DNA from: Streptomyces sp. TBY4
GTDB lineage: Bacteria > Actinomycetota > Actinomycetes > Streptomycetales > Streptomycetaceae
Reading direction: 5' to 3'
Length of the DNA: 64,000 bases
Assembly: GCF_024213195.1 (NCBI RefSeq)
Contig: NZ_JANAVF010000002.1
Location: forward strand, 248,001 to 312,000
The notes under the pieces were generated by a model. That model searched no databases. It was given only the letters and a program-made list of their open reading frames with translations, and was not told the DNA's origin. A program made the position numbers and the translations under genes. Each line of letters starts with the position of its first letter. Position 1 is the stretch's first letter. Below are positions 25,006 to 33,897 of this stretch, piece after piece.

Positions 25006-26004
25006 TCAGCAGCCCCAGCGCAGGGACGGGGCGTCCACCGGCGCGTCCCACAGGCGCAGCAGTTCCTCGTCGGCGCGGCACAGGGTGAGGGTGCAGCCGG
25101 CCATGTCCAGGCTGGTGACGTAGTTGCCGACCAGGGACCGGGCGACGGTGATCCCGCGCTCCCCGAGGACCCGCTCGACCTCCGCGCGCATGATGTACAG
25201 CTCCACGGGCGGGGTCGCGCCCAGGCCGTTGACGAGGAGGATGACGGGGGCGCCGGCCGCTTCGGGGAGGTCGTCGAGGATGGCGTCGAGCATCGCCTCG
25301 GCGGTTTCGGCGGCCGTCATGAGCGCACGGCGTTCGCGGCCGGGCTCGCCGTGGATGCCGATGCCCAGCTCGATCTCGTCCTCGCCGAGGGTGAAGTTGG
25401 GACTGCCCTTGGCGGGGGTGGTGCAGGAGGTCAGGGCGACGCCGTAGCTGCGCGCGTTCGAGTTGACCTTGCGGGCCACCGCGGCCACCTCGGCGAGCGG
25501 GGCGCCCTCCTCGGCGAGGGCGCCCGCGATCTTCTCCACGAACAGGGTGGCTCCGGTGCCGCGCCGGCCCGGCCCGTTCGCGGTCCGGGCGACGGCCACG
25601 TCGTCGTCCACGACGACCTGCTCGACCTTGACGCCCTCGTCCTCGCAGTCCTCCGCGGCCATCGTGAAGTTGAGGATGTCGCCCGTGTAGTTCTTCACGA
25701 TGTGCAGGACGCCCGCTCCCGCGTCGACCGCGCAGGTGGCGGCCGCGATGTTGTCCGGCACCGGCGAGGTGAAGACCGGGCCGGCCACGGCCGCCGCCAG
25801 CATGCCGCGCCCGACGAACCCGGCGTGCAGCGGCTCGTGTCCGCTGCCGCCGCCCGACAGCAGCGCGACCTTCCCGGCCACCGGGGAACCGGCTCGCGTG
25901 ACGATCCCCTTGTCCGCGTCCACGGAGAGCTCCGGGTGGGCCGCCGCCATTCCGCGCAGTGCGTCGGCGACGACACTTTCGGGGGAATTGATGAGCTTCT
26001 TCAC
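25006..26004 (-). CDS. dhaK: Dihydroxyacetone kinase subunit DhaK
   Basis: 332 residues. It binds DHA covalently: LLSGGGSGHEPLHAGFVGRGML is the family core and GIGIHGEPG contains the His that forms a hemiaminal with substrate. Also VLHIVKNYTGDILNF and VNSNARSYGVAL. No kinase nucleotide domain of its own, as expected for the PTS type. First gene of the operon with dhaLM; divergent from glycerol dehydrogenase with about 300 bases between. Confidence 0.95.
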   Translation of the reverse strand: MKKLINSPESVVADALRGMAAAHPELSVDADKGIVTRAGSPVAGKVALLSGGGSGHEPLHAGFVGRGMLAAAVAGPVFTSPVPDNIAAATCAVDAGAGVLHIVKNYTGDILNFTMAAEDCEDEGVKVEQVVVDDDVAVARTANGPGRRGTGATLFVEKIAGALAEEGAPLAEVAAVARKVNSNARSYGVALTSCTTPAKGSPNFTLGEDEIELGIGIHGEPGRERRALMTAAETAEAMLDAILDDLPEAAGAPVILLVNGLGATPPVELYIMRAEVERVLGERGITVARSLVGNYVTSLDMAGCTLTLCRADEELLRLWDAPVDAPSLRWGC

Positions 26005-26309
26005 GGGGGCCTCTTTTCATCAGGCGCGGGCTGTTGAACGGGGAACTCGGAACGCCGGTCCGGGGCGGATAATAGGAATGACGGCACGGTATTAAGTCGG
26101 CACCGTCGCCGATCCGGTGCCGCCCACCGGGGCACTTGACTGGAACATTACCTCCAGGGGGCGGCGGAACAGGCCGGGTCCTTGGTCCCGGATCGGAGCG
26201 CGGAAAGGCCCGTCGGCAAAGGGACCGTGCATATCTGCGGTGCCACCGGAAACCGTGATAGGGATGAATAAGCAAGCGCAAATGAATTCGCAATGAGGAG
26301 GATTCACTC
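26005..26309. promoter_or_regulatory. Divergent control region dhaK / glycerol dehydrogenase
   Basis: 305 bases without a convincing gene, clearly less GC-rich than the flanking coding sequence near its edges. It holds an inverted repeat CCGGTG (26114-26119) / CACCGG (26125-26130) and a TTGACT (26136-26141). Both promoters must lie here; an exact -10 is not clear. Confidence 0.45.
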
Positions 26310-27422
26310 GTGAAGACCGTCGGTACGCGCATGATGATCAGCCCGCCGAAGTACGTCCAGGGCGCCGGAGCGATGAACGACCTGGGCGAGCACACCGCTC
26401 GCCTCGGGACGAACGCCGTGGTCCTCGCGGACAAGGGCGTCTGGGGCTTCGTGGACGCGGCCGTCACCGCTTCCCTCTCCGCGGCCGGGGTCAAGCTGAC
26501 CAAGGAGGTCTTCGGCGGTCTCTGCACCCAGAAGGAGATCGACCGGGTCGCCGCGGCGGCCAAGGCCGCCGGCGCGGACGTGATCATCGGCATCGGCGGC
26601 GGCACCGCCATCGACACGGCGAAGGCGGTGGGCCACGCGCTCGACGACATCGCCGTCGTGTCCGCGCCCACGGTGGCCTCCACCGACGCGCCGACCAGCG
26701 CCCTCGCCGTCATCTACACCGAGTCGGGCGCCTTCGAGCGCTACTCCTTCTTCCAGCGCAACCCCAACCTGGTCCTCGTCGACACCGCGCTCGTCGCGGG
26801 GGCGCCGAGCCGCTTCATCGTCTCCGGCATGGGCGACGCGCTCGCCACTTGGTACGAGGCCCGGGTCTGCGTGGCCGCCAACCGGGTCGCCATGGCCGGC
26901 GGTCTCGCCACCGAGGCCTCCCTCGCGCTCGCCCGGCTGTGCTGGGAGACCCTGATGGAGTACGGCCCCCAGGCCCGGCTGGCCGCCGAGGCGCACGTGG
27001 TGACCCCGGCGCTGGAGAAGGTCACGGAGGCCAACACGCTGCTGTCCGGCCTCGGTTTCGAGTCCTGCGGCCTCGCCGCCGCGCACGGCATCCACAACGG
27101 GCTCACCGTCTCGCACAAGGTGCACGGAATGATGCACGGCGAGAAGGTCAACATCGGCACCCTCGCCCAGCTGGTCCTGGAGGGCGCCCCGACCGACGAG
27201 CTGGACACCTACCTGCGCTTCAGCCGCGCCGTGGGCCTGCCCACCACCCTCGCCGAGATCGGCCTCGGCGACCCGGACCGCGAGGAGCTCCTCGCCATCG
27301 GGCGCGCGGCCACCGCGGAGGGGGAGACCACGCACAACATGCCGTTCCCGGTGACCCCGAAGATGGTCGCCGACGCCCTGATCGCGGGCGACTCGTACGC
27401 CCGCGCGTACGCCGCGAAGTAG
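26310..27422 (+). CDS. gldA: Glycerol dehydrogenase (NAD-dependent)
   Basis: 370 residues, start GTG 26310 with AGGAGG 8 bases upstream. NAD site: VIIGIGGGTAIDTAKAV. Metal ligands: Asp in VSGMGDALATW, His in LAAAHGIHNG and His in VHGMMHGEKV, the classic GldA set, plus STDAPTSALAVIYT. It oxidises glycerol to dihydroxyacetone, the substrate of the divergent PTS-type DHA kinase. Together they form the oxidative route of glycerol to DHAP. Monocistronic, followed by a strong hairpin. Confidence 0.95.
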   Translation: MKTVGTRMMISPPKYVQGAGAMNDLGEHTARLGTNAVVLADKGVWGFVDAAVTASLSAAGVKLTKEVFGGLCTQKEIDRVAAAAKAAGADVIIGIGGGTAIDTAKAVGHALDDIAVVSAPTVASTDAPTSALAVIYTESGAFERYSFFQRNPNLVLVDTALVAGAPSRFIVSGMGDALATWYEARVCVAANRVAMAGGLATEASLALARLCWETLMEYGPQARLAAEAHVVTPALEKVTEANTLLSGLGFESCGLAAAHGIHNGLTVSHKVHGMMHGEKVNIGTLAQLVLEGAPTDELDTYLRFSRAVGLPTTLAEIGLGDPDREELLAIGRAATAEGETTHNMPFPVTPKMVADALIAGDSYARAYAAK

Positions 27423-27458
27423 CGGCGGCAGACAGGCGGACGTGTAGGCGGACGCAGG

Positions 27459-27490
27459 GGGCGCGGGTGGCGCAGTGGATGCCCGCGCCC
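27459..27490. terminator. Hairpin between gldA and the phosphatase gene
   Basis: GGGCGCGGG (27459-27467) and CCCGCGCCC (27482-27490) are perfect 9-base arms with a 14-base loop. The two flanking genes converge on it, so it can serve both. Confidence 0.75.
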
Positions 27491-29796
27491 TACGGGTCCG
27501 CCCCGTCCCGGGTGGCCGTCTCCGGGGCGGTCACCTCCGGTGCGGTCGTACGGGACGCCAGCAGCAGGGCGATGTCGTCCGGGCGGTCGGTGGAGTGGCC
27601 CGCCTCGGCGACCAGCCGGTCCGCCGTCTCGGTCAGCGGAGCGGGACCGGCGGACGCCAGCGCGGCCCGCAGCCGCTCCACTCCTACGTCGATGTCCGTG
27701 CCCGGGATCTCCACCAGCCCGTCGGTGTACAGGGCGAGCACCGCTCCCGGCTCGATCCGCAGCCGGGTCACCGGATACCCGGCCTCGGCGTCGATGCCGA
27801 GCACCATCCCGCCCGGCAGGTCCAGCACTTCCGTCCGGCCCCCCGGGTGCCGCAGCAGCGGCTGGGGGTGGCCGGCCCGGACAGCGAGGGCGAGGCCGGA
27901 CCCCGGGTCGAGCAGGACGTAGCAGCAGCTCGCGAACTGGCCCGGGTCGAGGTCGATGAGCAGCTGGTTCGTGCCGCGCATCACCTGGTCCGGCTCGTTG
28001 CCGCTGAGTGCGAAGGCCCTTACGGCGCTGCGCAGTTGGCCCATCGTGGCCGCGGCGGCCACCCCGTGGCCCTGGACGTCGCCGATGACCAGGGCGAGGC
28101 GCCCGCCACCCGCCTCGAGTACGTCGTACCAGTCGCCGCCGATGTCCATCCCGGCGGTTCCGGGCAGGTACCGCCCCACCGTGACCACGTTCTCGCGGAC
28201 CGGCAGCCGGTGCGGGAGCAGCGCCGCCTGGAGCCCGCGGGCCAGCGCCGACTCGCTGTCGTAGCGCCGGGCCCGCTCCAGTGCCTGCGCGATCAGCCCG
28301 GCCAGCGCCGTCAGCACCGTCCGCTCCTCCGGGCTGAAGCCGCGCGGGGCGTCGAAGCCGAGGATGCACGAGCCGACCGGCCGGCCGGAGGCGATCAGGG
28401 GGAGGAAGGCCCGGGCGCCGACATGGGCGTCGAGTTCGATCCCCGGATAGGCGGCGGCCAGGTGCTGCATCGACTCGAAGAACATCGGGCGGCCCGAGGT
28501 GAGGGTCTCCACCCCGGGCAGCCGGACGTCGAGCGCGACCCCGTCGAACCGGTCGAGGAAGCCCTGCGGGAAACCGGTCTCCCACGCCAGGTGCAGATGC
28601 CCCTCTCCCAGCAGGTAGATCGCCAACTGCCGCCCGCCGAAGGCAGGGAGCAGCTCGTCGGTGACCACCATCGACACCTGGCGGGCCGTCACCGCCTCGG
28701 TCAGCGCGATCGCCAGCGCCACCGGCCGGTACAGGGCCGCGGCCCGGTCGGCGGGCGAGCCGACGTCCGGGGAGCCGAGGCCCGAGGGGCCGAGCCCCGC
28801 GCCGGGGTGCACCACCGACTCGGGTGCGTACGTGGGCGGTTCGGCCTCACTGATGGTGACGGTGACCCCGTCGATCCCGGGATGCAGGCCCACCGACAGC
28901 CACTGCGGGGAGGGTTCGGACCCGCGCCGGGGGGCCTGGAAGCGCACCGGGGCCGGGGCGAGGAACACGGCCCGGAAGTGGTCCTCGTAGGCGGGATTCC
29001 CCAGCCAGGGCAGCGCCTCCCAGAGCATCCGCCCGGAGAGTTCCGTCCCGTCGGAACCGAGGAGGGTGGTGGCCGTGGAGCGGGCGCGGGCGTTGGCGAA
29101 GCCGATCACGCCCTGGCGGTCCACGGAGAGGACGGCCAGATCCAGCCGGTCGACGGCGGCGCGGGCGGTGGTGGCGGCCGTGGTGGCGGCGGTGGTGGTG
29201 GGACCGGCGCCGGTGGCGTCGGCGGGATGGGCGGCGGTACCGGTGGCGGAGCCGTCCGCCGCGCCCGGGTCCGGCAGGCACACCGGTTCGCCCTCCCAGG
29301 TCACCGAGGCCCCGCCCGCGGCGAGCGCGGCCAGCTCGCCGGCCAGCCGGGCGGCCACCGCGCGCAGCCGCTTGCGGTCGCCGGGCCCGACCGGGACCCC
29401 GGGGGTCGCGGGGCGGAGCACCACGAGGACGCCGTAGCGCTCGCGGCCGCGGGACACGGGCTCGTAGAGCGAGCCGAACGGGAACGGCAGCCCGGCCATC
29501 AGCTGGGGGAAGCGCCGCATCGCCGATTCCGCGTCGGGGAGGTGCACGGACTGGCCGGACCGGTAGGCCTCGGCGACGGGGTACGGGCGGTTCACGTGCA
29601 TCCGCCACCAGGGGCGGAAGAGCGGGCCCGGGATCCCGGTCACGGCCGCCATGAGCAGCAGCCCCTCCGTGCCGGAGCGCAGGTAGACCCCGCCCGCGTA
29701 CCCGCCGGCGGCCCCCACGGCATCGAGAGCGGCCCGTGCGAGCACCTGGGCCGTGGCGTCGGTGACGGGGCCGCCGGTGTCCGGTCTGGCCGTCAC
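27490..29796 (-). CDS. SpoIIE/PP2C-type phosphatase with GAF and PAS domains
   Basis: 768 residues. Order: GAF-like (about 15-150), Thr/Ala-rich linker, PAS-like (about 215-310), GAF (about 375-515), then SpoIIE/PP2C phosphatase (about 530-750). In the last, metal-binding Asp residues are seen in GMDIGGDWYDVLEAG, LVIGDVQGHG, LALYTDGLVE and RPDDIALLLA. Such proteins dephosphorylate anti-sigma-factor antagonists (SpoIIAA/RsbV type) in partner-switching; actinomycetes have dozens. The start is GTG 29796, whose GGAGGG is unusually close, so the true start may differ. No anti-sigma kinase or antagonist gene is adjacent. Confidence 0.88.
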   Translation of the reverse strand: MTARPDTGGPVTDATAQVLARAALDAVGAAGGYAGGVYLRSGTEGLLLMAAVTGIPGPLFRPWWRMHVNRPYPVAEAYRSGQSVHLPDAESAMRRFPQLMAGLPFPFGSLYEPVSRGRERYGVLVVLRPATPGVPVGPGDRKRLRAVAARLAGELAALAAGGASVTWEGEPVCLPDPGAADGSATGTAAHPADATGAGPTTTAATTAATTARAAVDRLDLAVLSVDRQGVIGFANARARSTATTLLGSDGTELSGRMLWEALPWLGNPAYEDHFRAVFLAPAPVRFQAPRRGSEPSPQWLSVGLHPGIDGVTVTISEAEPPTYAPESVVHPGAGLGPSGLGSPDVGSPADRAAALYRPVALAIALTEAVTARQVSMVVTDELLPAFGGRQLAIYLLGEGHLHLAWETGFPQGFLDRFDGVALDVRLPGVETLTSGRPMFFESMQHLAAAYPGIELDAHVGARAFLPLIASGRPVGSCILGFDAPRGFSPEERTVLTALAGLIAQALERARRYDSESALARGLQAALLPHRLPVRENVVTVGRYLPGTAGMDIGGDWYDVLEAGGGRLALVIGDVQGHGVAAAATMGQLRSAVRAFALSGNEPDQVMRGTNQLLIDLDPGQFASCCYVLLDPGSGLALAVRAGHPQPLLRHPGGRTEVLDLPGGMVLGIDAEAGYPVTRLRIEPGAVLALYTDGLVEIPGTDIDVGVERLRAALASAGPAPLTETADRLVAEAGHSTDRPDDIALLLASRTTAPEVTAPETATRDGADP

Positions 29797-29945
29797 CCCT
29801 CCAGAATGCGCCCGGGCCGGGGCATCCGCATGCCCCGGAGGCCTCCCTCCGGGCGTCCCCTCCGGTTATCGGACACGGGAGGGCGGAATTCGGAATTTCC
29901 GTGCCCTGAATGGCGGAAGCAATGGTGCCGGGTTAGCGTCGGCTG

Positions 29946-30386
29946 ATGATCGCTCTCGTGGCACATGACCAGAGGAAGAACGACCTGCTGAATTGGGTGC
30001 GGCGAAATCGCCGTGCCGTGACCCGGCACGGACTGGTGGGAACCAGTTCCACCGCACGACTGCTCAGATCCGAACTGGGCTTGCAGATAAGGTCGGTCGA
30101 GTCCGGTCCGCATGGCGGCGACCAGCAGATCGACTCGATGGTGATTTCCGGCGACGTCACCTCGCTCGTATTCTTCTGGGACCCCCTGTGGGCCGCCCCG
30201 CACGTGCACGACGTACTCGCTCTCGTGCGCATTGCGGTGCTCCGGAACATTCCCGTCGCATTGAATCCGGCGAGTGCGGAGGCAATGTCCGAGGACGGTT
30301 TCTCCCTCGAAAATCAACCCGCCACCGCCGCCACCATGGCCGCCGCTGCCCCGGTCGCGGCCGGTGTCCGTTCCGACGGGCTCTGA
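29946..30386 (+). CDS. mgsA: Methylglyoxal synthase
   Basis: 146 residues from ATG 29946. IALVAHDQRKNDLLNWV starts the fold; SGPHGGDQQID holds the catalytic Asp and phosphate loop (E. coli has SGPMGGDQQ), and SLVFFWDPLWAAPHVHDV and NIPVALNPASAE are typical. It removes phosphate from DHAP to form methylglyoxal, a toxic bypass of lower glycolysis used when sugar phosphates pile up. Here it lies 2-6 kb from glycerol dehydrogenase and DHA kinase, which feed DHAP. A TTAGCG-like -10 ends about 7 bases before the ATG and no ribosome-binding site is seen, so it may be leaderless. Confidence 0.92.
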   Translation: MIALVAHDQRKNDLLNWVRRNRRAVTRHGLVGTSSTARLLRSELGLQIRSVESGPHGGDQQIDSMVISGDVTSLVFFWDPLWAAPHVHDVLALVRIAVLRNIPVALNPASAEAMSEDGFSLENQPATAATMAAAAPVAAGVRSDGL

Positions 30387-30523
30387 GGCGATCCGGGCCC
30401 CTGTGATGATGGCCGGAACCCCTCCCTGCAGTTGATCCAACTCCCTTGAAGTGAACGGTCGTTCGGCTACTGTTTCGCCGCGGTCGCCGACTGGCGGCCC
30501 GTTCGACAACGGGGAGAATCCAC

Positions 30524-30871
30524 ATGTCCTTCATGCGCAGGGCGGCCGTGACCGCCGCATCCATGCTCGCCGTGAGCGCCGCCATGGTGATGCCGGCGAA
30601 CGCCGCGGGGCCCAGCGAGTACGTCGTGCTCACCCCCGCCGCCGCAGCGGCCGGTAGCTGCCAGAACCAGATCTCCGGCGACCAGCACTTCGCGCAGACC
30701 CGCTGTTACGGCTACGCGGCCAAGTACTACAGGCTCCTCGTCCGCGTCTGTGACGGACGGGCGTGTGCGGACCGCACGGGGCCGTGGCGGCCGATGAACA
30801 GCGGCCAGTGGTCGGCGTATTCGGACAGCGGCACCTGGATCGTCCAGGGCGGTGAGCAATTCGGCAACTAG
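30524..30871 (+). CDS. Small secreted protein, four cysteines
   Basis: 115 residues from ATG 30524 (GGGGAGAAT upstream; ATG 30533 is also possible). The signal peptide ends about AANA/AG (residues 25-29). The mature part of about 85 residues has four cysteines (GSCQNQ, TRCYGY, RVCDGRACADR), likely two disulfides, and is rich in Tyr, Gln and Ser. I recognise no family. It is followed by a strong terminator, so it is monocistronic. Function unknown. Confidence 0.8.
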   Translation: MSFMRRAAVTAASMLAVSAAMVMPANAAGPSEYVVLTPAAAAAGSCQNQISGDQHFAQTRCYGYAAKYYRLLVRVCDGRACADRTGPWRPMNSGQWSAYSDSGTWIVQGGEQFGN

Positions 30872-30878
30872 TGGCTCC

Positions 30879-30908
30879 GGGCGCCGCCGGCGATGCCGCG
30901 CGGCGCCC
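30879..30908 (+). terminator. Terminator after the secreted protein
   Basis: GGGCGCCGC (30879-30887) and GCGGCGCCC (30900-30908) are perfect 9-base arms with a 12-base loop, 8 bases past the stop. A 14-base palindrome CGGCCGATCGGCCG follows at 30939-30952. Confidence 0.75.
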
Positions 30909-31029
30909 CGGCCCGCGGGCTCCGACCCCTTGGCCCCTCGGCCGATCGGCCGAATCCCGGTCGGGACCGGGGGGCTGAAAGTCCCGGATGATCAGGGACT
31001 TTGCCCGGCTGTGGGCGCCCTTCGTACTG

Positions 31030-31048
31030 CTTAGGTTTGCCTAAGTGG
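31030..31048. promoter_or_regulatory. Iron-box-like operator before feoA
   Basis: CTTAGGTTTGCCTAAG (31030-31045) has perfect 6-base arms. TTAGGTTTGCCTAA matches much of the DtxR/IdeR/DmdR consensus (TTAGGTTAGGCTAACCTAA), although the second half is poor. It lies about 20 bases before the feoA start and would repress iron uptake when iron is plentiful. Confidence 0.6.
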
Positions 31049-31067
31049 AATCGAAGAAGGAGGCCCG

Positions 31068-31295
31068 GTGCCGTCGCTCAACGACAGCCGTCCAGGGACG
31101 ACCGTACGCATCACCGGGATCGATCCCGGTCAGGCGGAAGGGAGCCGGCGCCGGCTCCTGGAGTTCGGCTTCGTGCCGGGCGCGGACGTCACCGTGATCG
31201 CCCGGGGTGCCACCGGAGGCCTGCTCGTCGGGCTCGGGGAGACCCGGGTCGCGCTGGACTCCCGTACCGCCGGCCGGTTGAGGTGCGGCCGATGA
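31068..31295 (+). CDS. feoA: Ferrous iron transport protein FeoA
   Basis: 75 residues, GTG start 31068 with GAAGGAGG upstream. SH3-like FeoA fold: GTTVRITGIDPGQAEGSRRRLLEFGFVPGADVTVI, then a hydrophobic end. FeoA supports the FeoB channel at the membrane. Its stop overlaps the feoB start (ATGA). An iron-box-like sequence lies upstream. Confidence 0.92.
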   Translation: MPSLNDSRPGTTVRITGIDPGQAEGSRRRLLEFGFVPGADVTVIARGATGGLLVGLGETRVALDSRTAGRLRCGR

Positions 31296-33448
31296 GCTGC
31301 CACACCGCCGGCGCCGGTACCGGAGCGACCGCCACGGCGGAGCGGCCGGCCGGTACGCCGTTCGTCGCTCTCGTCGGCAATCCCAATGTCGGCAAGTCGA
31401 CCCTGTTCAACGCCCTCACCGGCGCCCACCAGCGCGTCGGCAACTGGCCCGGCAAGACCGTCTCCGTGGCCCAGGGCGACTGGCGCACCCCGGCCGGCCG
31501 GCCGCTGCGCCTCGCCGACCTGCCCGGCTCCTACAGCCTGCTGCCCGACTCCCCGGACGAGGCGCTGGTGCGCGACGTGCTCACCGCGCCCGCGGGGGAG
31601 CGGCCCGACGCCGTGGTCTTCGCCCTCGACGCGGCCAACCCGGCCCGCAACCTGTACCTGCTCTCGCAGATCCTCGACACCGACCTTCCCGTCGTGGTCG
31701 CGCTGACCATGACCGACGTCGCCGCCCGGCGCGGTGCGCCCCCCGGTGCGGATGCGCTGGCCCGCGAGCTCGGGCTGCCCGTCGTACCGGTGGAAGGGCG
31801 CTCCGGGACCGGGCTGGACCTGCTCGCCGACGCGGTGTGCGACGCCCTGGCCGCCGTACCCCCGCATCCCGGGCGGACTTCCGCCTGGGCAGCCGGCTCG
31901 CCCGTGGCGGCCGAACTGGCGGAGCTGGCCGCCGCGGCCTCCGGCCTGACCCCCCACCCCGCACGGTGGCTGGCCGTCAGCCTGCTCTGCGGGGAGGAGC
32001 CGCCCGCGGTCCCCGCGGAGCTGGCCGAGCGTGCCGGGGCGGCGGCGGAGCGCCTGGCCGGGGCGGGCAGCGGCGCCGAGGCCCAGCCCGATCCCGATCC
32101 GGATCCGGATCTCGACACCGACGCCGAACTCCTCGTCGCCGAGGCCCGCTACGCCTGGGCGCATGCCGTCATCGAACGCGCGGCGCCCCGCCCGGCCGGG
32201 GCCCGGCCCACCCTCACCGACCGGGTGGACCGGCTGCTGCTCTCCCGCGGCTTCGGCATCCCGTTCTTCCTCGCCGTCATGTGGGCCGTCTTCCAGGCCA
32301 CCACCGTCCTGGCCAAACCCCTCCAGGACGGCCTCGGCGACTTCGTCTCCGGTCCCGTCAGCGGCGGAGCCGACCGGCTCCTCGAAGCCGTCCACGCGCC
32401 CGGCTGGCTGACCGGACTGCTGGTCGACGGCCTGATCAGCGGGGTGGGCCAGCTGCTCACCTTCGTTCCGCTGATGATCATCATGTTCCTGCTGCTGGCC
32501 CTGCTGGAGGACTCCGGCTACTTCGCCCGGGCCGCCTTCGTCGCCGACCGCCTGATGCGCACCCTGCGACTGCCCGGCCGCGCCTTCCTCCCCCTGGTCG
32601 TCGGCTTCGGCTGCAACGTCCCCGCCCTCGCCGGCACCCGGATCCTCAACCGCCGCCAGCACCGGCTGCTCGTCGGCCTGCTCATCCCGTACATGAGCTG
32701 CACCGCCCGGCTCGCCGTCTACGTGATGATCGCGGGCGTCTTCTTCGGCTCGAACTCCGGCACCGTGGTCTTCTTCCTCTACGTGGCCTCCGTACTGCTG
32801 GTCGTCGGCATGGGCCTGATCCTGCGGCCCCTGCTGTTCAGGGACATGAAGGACGAGCCGCTCGTCCTGGAGCTGCCCCCGTACCGGCTGCCCACCCTGC
32901 GCGTCACCGGCGCGCAGGTCTGGCAGAAGCTCGCGGCGTTCCTGCGTACCGCCGGCGGCATCATCGTCGCGACCGCGGCCGCCGTCTGGCTCCTCATGGC
33001 GATCCCGGCCGCGGCCGGCCACGGGGGCTTCGGCAAGGTCGACGTCGAACAGAGCGTGTTCGGTACGGTCACCCGCGCCACGGCGCCCCTGGTGGCCCCG
33101 GCCGGCTTCGGCGACTGGCACGCCACGGCCGCGCTCGGCACCGGCCTGATCGCCAAGGAGGGCGTGATCTCCACCCTCGCCCAGACCTACTCGGCCGAGG
33201 AGGACGGCGACCCCAAGCTCACCGCGAGCCTGCACGCCACCTTCGAGGAGTCCTCCGGCGGGCACCAGGGGGCGGCCGCCCTCGCCTTCCTGGTCTTCAT
33301 CCTGGCCTACACCCCCTGCTTCGCCACCCTGGCCGCGCAGCGGGCCGAGATCGGCACCCGGCTGACCGCCATCGGCTTCGGCATCCAACTGGCGGCGGCC
33401 TGGCTGCTGGCCGTGGGCGTCTTCCAGATCGCGAGGCTGGTGTGGTGA
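31292..33448 (+). CDS. feoB: Ferrous iron transporter FeoB
   Basis: 718 residues from ATG 31292. The N-terminal G domain has G1 GNPNVGKST (29-37), G3 ADLPGSYSL and G4-like TMTD. A helical GDI-like spacer rich in Ala/Pro with a run of Asp-Pro follows. The membrane part (about 320-718) has the gate motifs VGFGCNVPAL and YTPCFAT, each with a conserved Cys. It moves Fe(II) into the cytoplasm under GTP control. Overlaps feoA and the next gene by four bases. Confidence 0.95.
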   Translation: MSCHTAGAGTGATATAERPAGTPFVALVGNPNVGKSTLFNALTGAHQRVGNWPGKTVSVAQGDWRTPAGRPLRLADLPGSYSLLPDSPDEALVRDVLTAPAGERPDAVVFALDAANPARNLYLLSQILDTDLPVVVALTMTDVAARRGAPPGADALARELGLPVVPVEGRSGTGLDLLADAVCDALAAVPPHPGRTSAWAAGSPVAAELAELAAAASGLTPHPARWLAVSLLCGEEPPAVPAELAERAGAAAERLAGAGSGAEAQPDPDPDPDLDTDAELLVAEARYAWAHAVIERAAPRPAGARPTLTDRVDRLLLSRGFGIPFFLAVMWAVFQATTVLAKPLQDGLGDFVSGPVSGGADRLLEAVHAPGWLTGLLVDGLISGVGQLLTFVPLMIIMFLLLALLEDSGYFARAAFVADRLMRTLRLPGRAFLPLVVGFGCNVPALAGTRILNRRQHRLLVGLLIPYMSCTARLAVYVMIAGVFFGSNSGTVVFFLYVASVLLVVGMGLILRPLLFRDMKDEPLVLELPPYRLPTLRVTGAQVWQKLAAFLRTAGGIIVATAAAVWLLMAIPAAAGHGGFGKVDVEQSVFGTVTRATAPLVAPAGFGDWHATAALGTGLIAKEGVISTLAQTYSAEEDGDPKLTASLHATFEESSGGHQGAAALAFLVFILAYTPCFATLAAQRAEIGTRLTAIGFGIQLAAAWLLAVGVFQIARLVW

Positions 33449-33777
33449 CCGGCCCGGCCGGGGCGGGAGCCCGCGGCACCGAACCAGGCATGCTGCGCGC
33501 ACTCCTCCGCGCCTTCGAGGAGGCCGCCCCGGGCGAGGGGCTCACGCAGATCGCCGACCGCCTGGGCCTCGACCGGGCCGAGGCGGCCGGCATGGCCGGG
33601 TACTGGGTCCGCAAGGGACGACTGCGGCGCGAGGAGATCGGCACCGCGGACTGCTCGGGCTGCTTCTTCGCCTCCCGGGGCTGCACAACCTGCCCCGATA
33701 CCTCCGCCTCCACCCAACGCCCGTCCCTGATCGCCCTGACCCCCGTACGCCTGCCACGCGCCGAGGGGTCCGCCTGA
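33445..33777 (+). CDS. FeoC-like winged-helix protein with Cys cluster
   Basis: 110 residues from GTG 33445, overlapping the feoB stop (GTGA). Residues 17-60 form a winged helix (MLRALLRAFEEAAPGEGLTQIADRLGL). The second half has CSGCFFASRGCTTCP, four cysteines that could bind an iron-sulfur cluster as reported for FeoC. FeoC is thought to sense iron or oxygen and control FeoB. Position and motif make FeoC the best call, though the sequence is much longer than the 80-residue enteric form. Confidence 0.8.
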   Translation: MTGPAGAGARGTEPGMLRALLRAFEEAAPGEGLTQIADRLGLDRAEAAGMAGYWVRKGRLRREEIGTADCSGCFFASRGCTTCPDTSASTQRPSLIALTPVRLPRAEGSA

Positions 33778-33897
33778 GCGCTGTCCCACAACCCCACGAG
33801 GCTGAGGGGCATGGTGTGTCCGGGTCGGTACCGATGGCACCGGCCGAGCGAAGCGAACGGCCGAGATCCCCGGCCTGTGGGGACGGGGGGAGGGGGG

